Source: Candidatus Electrothrix aarhusensis
GTDB lineage: Bacteria; Desulfobacterota; Desulfobulbia; Desulfobulbales; Desulfobulbaceae
DNA length: 35,208 bases
Assembly (NCBI GenBank): GCA_004028505.1
Contig: MTKO01000093.1
Coordinates: 1-35,208, forward strand
Reading direction: 5' to 3'
Shown here: positions 24,890-31,864 of the stretch, piece after piece
Position numbering within the stretch: the stretch's first letter is position 1
Layout: each line of letters begins with the position of its first letter
Position numbers and translations under genes: made by a program
Notes under the pieces: generated by a model
Told to the model about the DNA's origin: nothing
Seen by the model: the letters and a program-made list of their open reading frames with translations, nothing else
The model's database searches: none

Positions 24890-25801
24890 ATGATTATTAC
24901 ATGCGACAATTGCAGGACCAGATATAAGGTTGCTGACGATATAATTAATAAACCGGCATTGAAGGTGCGATGCCACAAGTGTAATAATAGATTCACAGTG
25001 TACAAGAATGACCCGTCAGACGACTCATTTCTTCTGCAGGACGAGATTTCTCCTGATGACCATCGTATTATCACCATGAGCAATCAGAAGGGTGGTGTTG
25101 CTAAAACAACCTCCTGTCTTAATTTAGCAGTGGCATTGGCACGTATGGGTAAGAAGGTATTGCTGGTTGATTTTGATGTGCAAGCCAATCTTACCATGCT
25201 GTTGGGCTTTAGAAAAACACGATCTTTTTATGAATTACTGAATAGGGAAGTCAAGGAGATACGTGATATTATTCTCCACACAAAATATCCCAATTTATCA
25301 TTACTGCCCTCGAACAGCAAGATGGCCCTGCTGAAAAAGAGGTACCTGGCGCAGCATAATTTTGAGTATTTGCTGCGAAACAGATTGCAGGAAATAGAAA
25401 AAAACTATGATCATATCCTGATAGATACCCCACCATCCATCGAGTTTTTTACCCTAAATGCCTTGATAGCAGCACAACTTGTTATCGTACCGACCACATG
25501 CGAATATCTTTCAATGCACGGCGTGTCGCAGATAAGCGAAATAATTAAGGTGCTAAGAGGGGTTGATCATGATGTCGAATACAAAGTTCTTATCACCATG
25601 TACGATGCAAAAAAGACATCGGAGAGAGTGATCAATGAAAAAATTCGGCGAAAATACGGGACGATGCTTTGCAATACAGTTATTGAGCTCGACGATAAGA
25701 TGCAGGAATCACATATTGTCAATCTCCCCATTCAATACTATGATGAAAAAAGTAGATCTGCGGAGCAATATCAGGCCTTAGCTCGGGAACTTGCCGGATA
25801 A
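24890..25801 (+). CDS. ParA-family ATPase with N-terminal MJ0042-type zinc finger
   Basis: This 303-residue protein starts with a zinc-ribbon of the MJ0042/zinc_ribbon_5 type (Cys5, Cys8, Cys28, Cys31: TCDNCRTRYKV and VRCHKCNNRF). A linker leads to a complete ParA/Soj ATPase: deviant Walker A NQKGGVAKTT (67-73), the following VLLVDFDVQANLT, and Walker B-like LIDTPPS. ParA-like ATPases inside chemotaxis clusters (ParC, PpfA) position receptor arrays in the cell, so the same role is inferred here. The zinc finger is a domain more often found on PilZ/DUF3426 type proteins and is unusual on a ParA. It could anchor the ATPase to array components. No parB lies nearby, which argues against a plasmid or chromosome partition role. 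Confidence 0.85.
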   Translation: MIITCDNCRTRYKVADDIINKPALKVRCHKCNNRFTVYKNDPSDDSFLLQDEISPDDHRIITMSNQKGGVAKTTSCLNLAVALARMGKKVLLVDFDVQANLTMLLGFRKTRSFYELLNREVKEIRDIILHTKYPNLSLLPSNSKMALLKKRYLAQHNFEYLLRNRLQEIEKNYDHILIDTPPSIEFFTLNALIAAQLVIVPTTCEYLSMHGVSQISEIIKVLRGVDHDVEYKVLITMYDAKKTSERVINEKIRRKYGTMLCNTVIELDDKMQESHIVNLPIQYYDEKSRSAEQYQALARELAG

Positions 25802-25823
25802 ACAAAAGAGTGGAGTTGTAGTG

Positions 25824-26603
25824 ATGATAACAGAAACACATTCAACATTGACGAAAAGCATTGCTCCGGTTCTGTCATTCACAGTTCTGGTTTTGGTCTG
25901 GGAGCTTACAGTGCGTTTCAGTGGCTGGGATACCAATGTGCTGCCAGGACCGTACAAAGTGCTCGTCAGTATGATTGAACTGATAACCACCGGTTCTTTG
26001 TTCAAGCACACTGTGGCTAGTTTATTTCGTGTAACGTGGGGATTCTATCTTGCGGCGATATTTGGTATTCCTTTGGGGATTATTTTGGGAAGGAGCCAGC
26101 TTGCCTCCATACTGCTGAACCCAATTATTCATTTTCTTCGTCCCATATCTCCCTTGGCCTGGATACCGTTGGCTATGCTCTGGTTCGGAATCGGTGATCA
26201 GCCAGCTGTTTTTTTGATATTTTTGTCGAGTTTTTTCCCTATTGTTGTTGCCACAACCGTTGCTGTTCGTTCGATCAATCCTACCTATTTTTACGTTGCG
26301 GCAAATTTTAATTTCAGTAGAAAAGAAGTTATTCAAAAGATAGTTATTCCTGCCATCATTCCCGATATTATTACAGCATTGCGCCTGACTGTCACCATTG
26401 CCTGGATTGTTGTGGTTGCCGCTGAGATGATCGCCGTTCAATCCGGCCTCGGATATTTGATCCTTGATTCAAGGAACGGACTGCGTTTGGATTATGTTAT
26501 GGATGGAATGATAGTAATCGGCCTGATCGGCCTGTACTTGGACTATATTATGCGCCGTCTCGGCAGGATTGAGTCTGCATCCTGGGGCATCGGGCAGGCA
26601 TAG
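25824..26603 (+). CDS. ABC transporter permease, NitT/TauT (SsuC) family
   Basis: This inner-membrane permease has about six helices in the binding-protein-dependent transport fold. The coupling-helix EAA-like region is FYVAANFNFSRKEVIQKIVIPAIIPDI, and the family-typical LRPISPLAWIPLAMLWFGIG and AAEMIAVQSGLGYLI are visible. Relatives import nitrate, sulfonates, taurine or aromatic/thiamine precursors, so the substrate cannot be set from the permease alone. ATG 25824 has GTGGAG 8 bp upstream; TTG 25791 would overlap the parA-like stop. The gene is followed 8 bp later by the ATPase gene. Confidence 0.9.
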   Translation: MITETHSTLTKSIAPVLSFTVLVLVWELTVRFSGWDTNVLPGPYKVLVSMIELITTGSLFKHTVASLFRVTWGFYLAAIFGIPLGIILGRSQLASILLNPIIHFLRPISPLAWIPLAMLWFGIGDQPAVFLIFLSSFFPIVVATTVAVRSINPTYFYVAANFNFSRKEVIQKIVIPAIIPDIITALRLTVTIAWIVVVAAEMIAVQSGLGYLILDSRNGLRLDYVMDGMIVIGLIGLYLDYIMRRLGRIESASWGIGQA

Positions 26604-26611
26604 GGGAAAAA

Positions 26612-27406
26612 ATGGGACATATTCAAACAGAGAATCTGTGCAGAGAGTTTGTCAACCACAGAAAGAAGAAAGACGAGGATGGCAAATTTCTCCCCGACGA
26701 AAAGGTGTCTGTGCTTGAGGATATCAATATTGAAGTGGAAGACGGAGAGATGGTCTGCTTGCTCGGTCCTTCAGGCTGCGGTAAATCGACTCTTCTTCGT
26801 ATCATCGCCGGTTTTGACAAACAGACATCAGGATCAATTCTTATTGACGGTAAAGAGATTACTGGCCCGAGTTCGGATAATATTTTTGTTTTCCAGCATA
26901 GCGGACTGCTGCCCTGGATGACGGTCTGGCAGAATGTTGAACTGGGATTGCGAAATATGGAAGAGGTCGAAGAAAAAAGAGTTGAGATTCAGGAGTATAT
27001 TGAGATGGTAGAACTGGACGGCTTTGAGGATCATTATCCGCATCAGCTGTCAGGAGGGATGCAACGCCGAGCTGAACTGGCCCGAGCCTTGGCTGTAAAC
27101 CCTGATATTTTGATCATGGATGAGCCCTTCAGCGGGCTCGACTTTCTCACCCATATGAAAATGCGGGAAGAAGTGGTCAATATGCATCAGTTCCTGGGTA
27201 AAACGATTTTAATCGTGACCCATGATATTGATGATGCCCTCATTATGGGGGACCGGGTGGTGGTTTTCAGCAAGAGGCCCTCACAGGTGAAAATGAACCG
27301 TAAGTTGGACTTTCCTCATCCGAGGATTGTTTTTAATAAACAAACAGAGTTGAGCCAACTCCGAGACGAATTGTTCTTGATGCTTGGAGTAAGCTATGCA
27401 GTCTAA
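26612..27406 (+). CDS. ABC transporter ATP-binding protein, NitT/TauT (SsuB) family
   Basis: This 264-residue ATPase powers the adjacent permease. Walker A is GPSGCGKST, the Q-loop lies in VFQHSGLLPW, the signature is LSGGMQRRAELARAL, Walker B is ILIMDEPFSGLD, and the switch His is in VTHDIDDAL. All catalytic residues are intact. The signature has RRAELARA where most relatives have QRVAIARA. A short insertion of charged residues (NHRKKKDEDGKFLPDEKV) near the N-terminus is longer than in TauB/SsuB. Its end overlaps the start of the binding-protein gene by 11 bp, so these genes are translationally coupled. Confidence 0.92.
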   Translation: MGHIQTENLCREFVNHRKKKDEDGKFLPDEKVSVLEDINIEVEDGEMVCLLGPSGCGKSTLLRIIAGFDKQTSGSILIDGKEITGPSSDNIFVFQHSGLLPWMTVWQNVELGLRNMEEVEEKRVEIQEYIEMVELDGFEDHYPHQLSGGMQRRAELARALAVNPDILIMDEPFSGLDFLTHMKMREEVVNMHQFLGKTILIVTHDIDDALIMGDRVVVFSKRPSQVKMNRKLDFPHPRIVFNKQTELSQLRDELFLMLGVSYAV

Positions 27407-28444
27407 GCCATCTAAAGATGAAAAAAAGAAATTTATCTTGACGAGAACCTGGCGTTTTGTTGTAGGGAGTATTGTTTGGGTTGCGCTCATATCCGGGCTT
27501 CATTGGTGGCTGAATTTTGACCACGGCCATCGAAAGATCGTTAAAATGGGCTATATGCCCGTTATTACCAATATGGCGGCACCCTTGCTCGATTATGCCA
27601 GCGCCGAGGGGGATGGTATTCGTTTCAAGGCCTTGAAATTCAGTTCATTTGCCGAAATGGGCGAAGCGCTTCGGAATGACGAGATTCAGGTGGCATTCAT
27701 CATTGCTCCTCTGTCTATTGTTCTTCGTCAGCAAGGGGTGGACGTGAAGGTTGTCTATATAGGTAATCGGCATGAGAGTACCCTTGTCACACGAAACGAT
27801 TTGAATATCCAGAATATTCAAGAGCTAGCTGGTAAATCAGTTGCTGTCCCCATGCGTTTCTCCGGCCATAATCTCAGTCTGTTGCGATTAATGGAAGAGA
27901 ATAATATGCGTGGGGAGATTAATATTGTGGAGCTCAATCCTCCTGATATGGCTGCTGCTTGGTAACCGGTTCACTTGATGCCTACTATGTTGGTGAACCT
28001 TTTGCCGCCCAAAGTTTGAAAAACGGCAGTGCGAACCTCCTTTTTAATGTTGAGGAGGTCTGGCCGTCATTCATTTGTAACCTTGTTATTGTGAAGCAAA
28101 GTCTGATAGAAGAGGAACCGAAAATTGTTGAGAGGTTCGTTAATGGGGCGGTTCGATCAGGTATCTGGGCAGAAAAACATCCTGATGAAGCTGGCGAGAT
28201 TGCAGCGCGATATTGGTCTCAGCCAGCAGATTTGGTGCAATACGCATTACATGCATCAGGGGGACGAACACTTTACGACCAGTACCTTCCTCGAATTGAA
28301 GAGATGCAGGAGATTGCAGATTTGATGGTACGCTATAAGCTGATTGATAATAATAAAATTGATGGACTTGTCGATCAGCAGTTTGCAAAAAATGTTGATA
28401 CAGGTCATGTTGAAGCAATAGAAGATATTTTCCAAGGGAATTAG
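27396..28444 (+). pseudogene. ABC substrate-binding protein, NMT1/THI5-like, membrane-anchored, single-base frameshift
   Basis: The first frame (27396-27965) has a Lys-rich cytoplasmic N-terminus, one membrane helix (about 21-40) and the first lobe of a NitT/TauT-type binding protein (MGYMPVITNMAAPLLDYAS, then LRNDEIQVAFIIAPLS and LAGKSVAVPMRFSGHNL). It stops after PPDMAAAW. The second frame starts at 27959 with LVTGSLDAYYVGEPFAAQSL, exactly the next expected family segment, and runs to 28444. One missing base near 27958 explains the break, probably a T in GCTTTGG. The repaired protein would be about 349 residues. There is an uncleaved anchor rather than a clear signal peptidase site or lipobox, so it may stay fixed to the inner membrane. 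It belongs to the permease and ATPase genes upstream. The defect is either recent inactivation or a sequencing error. Confidence 0.75.
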
Positions 28445-28529
28445 AGAGCATTGTCGGTATGCTTTCTTTGCGCAAGTAGGGTGACGGATTTGCGATAATG
28501 CTCATGCTTCAATAAGGCGGATTGTTCCG

Positions 28530-28967
28530 ATGATTCAAAATGAAATGACTGATAAAAAGACAGAAAAATGCAGAAGGAGCTCTCGGCGGGTCAATAAACA
28601 GGTTAAGCTGAGTATCAGCAAATTGCAGTATCCGATGACCAATGTGGATGTGAACGTCGGATATACCAGTAATGTTTCTGAGACAGGCCTTTGCTTCGCC
28701 ACTGATGAGCTGTTTAAGAACGGAGCCATTTTGCAGCTCGTTGTTGAGTTGGTCGGGTGGCAGCATTACTTGCGTACAACTGCTGCAATTATTGATGTAC
28801 AGACAGCATCAAAGCCACTGACTGCTGTTGCTGAGGTGGTTTGGTCGAAAAAAATGACGGATAATGAAGAAAAATATGCTGTCGGCGTCCAATTTAAGGA
28901 TATTTACGAGGACGATCTTCAAGCTTTTAAAAAATTTCTAAGGAGAATGCTTGATAAAAAAAGTTGA
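28530..28967 (+). CDS. PilZ-domain protein (candidate c-di-GMP receptor)
   Basis: This 145-residue protein is essentially one PilZ domain. The two c-di-GMP contact motifs are present: an RxxxR-type arginine cluster at about 15-20 (CRRSSRRVNK) and the NxSxxG motif at 48-53 (NVSETG), followed by the beta-barrel segment GAILQLVVEL and AEVVWSKK, then YAVGVQFKDI. Both motifs intact suggests real binding. The position after the ABC genes and before a HAMP protein in the chemosensory island links it to cell-surface behaviour or transport control. The next gene starts with TTG 28951 inside its 3' end, so the pair is translationally coupled. Confidence 0.88.
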   Translation: MIQNEMTDKKTEKCRRSSRRVNKQVKLSISKLQYPMTNVDVNVGYTSNVSETGLCFATDELFKNGAILQLVVELVGWQHYLRTTAAIIDVQTASKPLTAVAEVVWSKKMTDNEEKYAVGVQFKDIYEDDLQAFKKFLRRMLDKKS

Positions 28968-29529
28968 CAAGGTGTTTCGCAAAAGGTTTTTGCCGAAAAG
29001 CGGTTTGCAGCGTCAGTTAATTTTTTATATCGTCTTTATTGGAGTTGTTTTTTTGACGATGGCTGTGGAAATGAATGGCTTTCTTCGCGGTGAGAAAATT
29101 CTCGGCACGTTGAACGGCCTTGTCTCCCCAGACATATCAGCTGAGCTTGTCGAGCATATTCTCCTGAAAGTTCGTGTGATGCTGGGGAATCTCCTCCTTG
29201 CCATCGGTCTGGTTATGATGCTTTTCACGAAGAGAATCATGTTTCCTCTGGAGCTCATTATTGAGGGAACCAGAGCAATGAGTGCCGGTGATTTTTCCAC
29301 GACTTTACCGGAACAGAGCAAGGATGAACTCGGTGAACTCGCTCGACATATTAATGAATTGAATGCCAATGAACAGGAGCTTATTCTTCTGACCAAGGGA
29401 ATGGCTGATCAGATTCGGCAGACCTTGATAGAAGGAGAGGATGCAACAAAGATCGCTGAAGCTGTCGAGATTATTGATGAGCTGGAAGAGGCTCTAGCTG
29501 AATTCGGCAGGAGCTTTTACCAGTGTTAG
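28951..29529 (+). CDS. HAMP-domain membrane protein without output domain
   Basis: This 192-residue protein has two membrane helices (about 20-40 and 72-92) around a short periplasmic loop (about 30 residues). A HAMP domain follows (IMFPLELIIEGTRAMSAGDF, then DELGELARHINELN), then a C-terminal helix (about 145-190) with no kinase, cyclase or receptor tip. TTG 28951 with AGGAG five bases upstream is chosen; it overlaps the PilZ gene by 17 bp. It is related in layout to the frameshifted protein at 19126. Such short HAMP proteins could pass a signal from a membrane-anchored binding protein to CheA/MCP or PilZ partners. This is inferred from the neighbourhood. Confidence 0.75.
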   Translation: MIKKVDKVFRKRFLPKSGLQRQLIFYIVFIGVVFLTMAVEMNGFLRGEKILGTLNGLVSPDISAELVEHILLKVRVMLGNLLLAIGLVMMLFTKRIMFPLELIIEGTRAMSAGDFSTTLPEQSKDELGELARHINELNANEQELILLTKGMADQIRQTLIEGEDATKIAEAVEIIDELEEALAEFGRSFYQC

Positions 29530-30287
29530 AGGCCTTTGCCTTTTGGCAGATGTTGCCTATCGGTGTCGTGATTGCATCAGTAGCCATGTTTTTTGGACTG
29601 GGTGGCGGCGTTCTGTGGATGCCCATTTTGTTAATGAGCACGGACTTGGACCCGAAAGAGGCGGTGGTCTGTACTATCATGATTCAGTTTTTCGGCCAGC
29701 TCAGTGCATCATACAGTAATCATCAAGCCGGGCTGATTGATTGGCGGCTTGTTCGGTTGATGAGCACTTTCGGAATCCCCGCCGTCATCGGTGGAGTGCT
29801 GTTATCTTTTCTTCTGCATCCGGTGTGGATAGAACTTTTTCTCGGGCTAACGATTTTTTTTATTGCCTATGTTTTTCTGCGCGGAGATGATTTTTTTATT
29901 GCAGGATCGGACAAGGCAGACCTTGAAGCTGCGCGAAAAGGGCGAATTATAACCTTGCTCGGGAGCATCTTAACCGGATTTCTTGGAATAGGTGTAGGGG
30001 ATTGGCTCGTGCCGTTTTTTAATATGCGTTGCAGGCTTGCCATGGTTCGATCGGTTTCGACCAGTATTGCGCTGATGATGATCCTTTCACTCACAGCGTT
30101 CAGTGTCCATGTACTGTTGGGCCGGACCGTGGAATGGGGGGTTGCTGTCCCTGGAGCTGTTGGTGTTTTGATTGGAGCACAGGTGGGGTCGAGGCTATTG
30201 CAAAGAGTTCCAGAAACTCATTTTAAAGAATTCTTTGTTCTTATGTTGGTGTTTATAGCAACACATGTCACCTTTAATGCGTTATAA
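29523..30287 (+). CDS. TauE/SafE-family sulfite/organosulfur exporter
   Basis: This 254-residue membrane protein has about seven or eight helices and the duplicated TauE/SafE motif: the first half contains GLGGGVLWMPIL, the second GFLGIGVGDWLVPFF. Family members export sulfite, sulfoacetate or related sulfur compounds. A GTG start at 29523 overlaps the preceding stop. Next to a TauT/SsuC-like importer this suggests the group handles sulfonates or an oxidised sulfur species, though the substrate remains a guess. Placement inside the chemosensory island is unusual and suggests the transported compound is also the sensed one. Confidence 0.85.
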   Translation: MLEAFAFWQMLPIGVVIASVAMFFGLGGGVLWMPILLMSTDLDPKEAVVCTIMIQFFGQLSASYSNHQAGLIDWRLVRLMSTFGIPAVIGGVLLSFLLHPVWIELFLGLTIFFIAYVFLRGDDFFIAGSDKADLEAARKGRIITLLGSILTGFLGIGVGDWLVPFFNMRCRLAMVRSVSTSIALMMILSLTAFSVHVLLGRTVEWGVAVPGAVGVLIGAQVGSRLLQRVPETHFKEFFVLMLVFIATHVTFNAL

Positions 30288-30321
30288 GAGAATTTTGTCT
30301 ATCTGAAAAAAGTACCTGTAT

Positions 30322-31704
30322 ATGAAACATCCTGTTGGAAGCGGTTTTGTCGGTGAGATTGAAGGCCTCGGGTTAGTGGATCTTGTCCAGTTTGCCTGTC
30401 TTGCCGGAGACGACAGAAAATTAAGTGTACTCAGCGAAGATAATCGAGGGGTTCTTTATTTTTCTGATAATGAAATTATTCATGCTGAATTCGGCGAGTT
30501 ATCTGGAGAAGAAGCCTTTTATCGTATTATGAGCTGGCCCTCGGGCACCTTCAGCATGCTGTTTGCCTCCAACAATGTGCGGACCATTGACTCCTCTTGG
30601 AATTTTCTTTTATTAGAGGCGGCTCGACGTATTGATGAGCGGTACAAGAGTAACATGCCCACTGATGAAGGATCTGCCCTGCCTAAGGTTTTGGTGGTAG
30701 ATGACTCCCGTTTTTTCACCAAAGCGTTTATCAAGCTCTTTGAAGAACAAATCAATGCTCAGGTGGTTGGAACGGCAACAAACGGAAGGGAGGCTTTGAA
30801 GTTTCTGGAAATGCAGGTTCCAGATCTTGTCACCTTGGACATGACCATGCCGGTTATGAGCGGTGATGCCGCGCTGAAGCATATCATGATACGTTCTCCT
30901 GCGCCGGTGGTGCTGGTCAGTAATTTTAACGATCAGCATTATTCGAGAATGATGGACTTTATGCGGTACGGTTGCGTGGATATGGTTGCCAAACCGACCA
31001 GTCCGGAATCCTGGAATCTGATTGGTGAGCGGCTGCAATATATTCTACTTAATGTCAAAGAATTTAGTGTTGATAACGTTAGTAGAGCAAAAAAATTGAA
31101 ACCGGTTGATCCTAAATCAAAAGAGCAGCCGGAAAAAAAAGCGGAGAAGTTGCTGCTGATATTGGGCGGCCTGGGCGGAATGCTGGAGTTGCAGAAAATT
31201 ATACCGGCATTGCATTATGATAGTGACATGGCTGTGTTGCTCTTGCAGAATATGTATCCGGGTATCGTTCATTTTCTGTCCTCATACCTAGATAATTTTA
31301 CCCCGTATACAACAACGACCTTGCTCCAAACGAATAAATTGCTGGGAGGGCAATGTTTGGTAGGAAATAGTCATGGTCGAAGAGAAATTATTCTCTCTGA
31401 AGGCATCCCCACACTGGTGAGCTCGGAAAGTGATGATGGAATCCAGCTCCTCAATACAGACAGTTTACTTCGTTCTGCTGCTGAGATCTTCGGCTCTGCA
31501 TTAACTGTGGTTTTTTTGAGTGGTGTAGAGCAGGATCTGAAGGAGGGAATGGAAACGGTTGTCACGCAAGGGGGAAAAATAATTTTGCAGGATCCAGCTT
31601 CTTGCCTACTTCCCCGTTCTATTGAGGAAATTCGGACATTAGGCATGGAAGAATGTATCCTGAAGCCAGAAGAAATCGCCCCATATATTGGTGAGCTTAC
31701 CTGA
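30322..31704 (+). CDS. PATAN-REC-CheB-like protein, esterase site degenerate
   Basis: This 460-residue protein has three domains. PATAN/DUF4388 spans about 8-80 (GEIEGLGLVDLVQFACLAGD, then GVLYFSDNEIIHAEFGELSG). An intact receiver spans about 120-235: VVDDSRFFTK, Asp173 in TLDMTMPVMSG, Ser200 and Lys224. The CheB-fold domain spans about 275-460. At the nucleophile site it reads LGGLGG, with Gly283 where Ser is expected. The His is Asn310 in QNMYPG. The Asp remains (SGVEQD, Asp405), but the following Gly is lost. It cannot be a classical methylesterase. It closes the plus-strand island, is preceded by a 34-bp gap without a clear ribosome site, and uses the same PATAN+REC+CheB parts as the first gene of the island in a different order. 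Confidence 0.88.
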   Translation: MKHPVGSGFVGEIEGLGLVDLVQFACLAGDDRKLSVLSEDNRGVLYFSDNEIIHAEFGELSGEEAFYRIMSWPSGTFSMLFASNNVRTIDSSWNFLLLEAARRIDERYKSNMPTDEGSALPKVLVVDDSRFFTKAFIKLFEEQINAQVVGTATNGREALKFLEMQVPDLVTLDMTMPVMSGDAALKHIMIRSPAPVVLVSNFNDQHYSRMMDFMRYGCVDMVAKPTSPESWNLIGERLQYILLNVKEFSVDNVSRAKKLKPVDPKSKEQPEKKAEKLLLILGGLGGMLELQKIIPALHYDSDMAVLLLQNMYPGIVHFLSSYLDNFTPYTTTTLLQTNKLLGGQCLVGNSHGRREIILSEGIPTLVSSESDDGIQLLNTDSLLRSAAEIFGSALTVVFLSGVEQDLKEGMETVVTQGGKIILQDPASCLLPRSIEEIRTLGMEECILKPEEIAPYIGELT

Positions 31705-31782
31705 TCTGTTTCTGAGCGGGTTGCTTCTGTCGCTTAATAAGGAAGGGATAATAATTCCTTATATATTCGTACGTCTTCGGGT

Positions 31783-31836
31783 GTCTCTTCGTTAAGAGAC
31801 TCCTTGGCTTGATGCCCTGCTCCGTTGGAGCAGGGC
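31783..31836 (+). repeat. Two adjacent hairpins between the PATAN-CheB-like gene and the M48 gene
   Basis: Hairpin 1 is a 7-bp perfect stem (GTCTCTT at 31783-31789, AAGAGAC at 31794-31800) with a 4-nt loop. Hairpin 2 is a 10-bp perfect stem (31814-31823 with 31827-31836) with a 3-nt loop, GTT. Neither has a long T-tract. They may end the island transcript or stabilise it. The second hairpin ends one base before the ATG at 31838 and would block that start. Confidence 0.5.
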
Positions 31837-31864
31837 GATGTATCCCAAAGGATTAACTCTTTTC

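Noticed and set aside
24890..25801. Plasmid or chromosome partition locus
   Set aside because: There is a ParA-type ATPase but no parB gene or parS-like repeats, and the neighbours are chemotaxis and transport genes.
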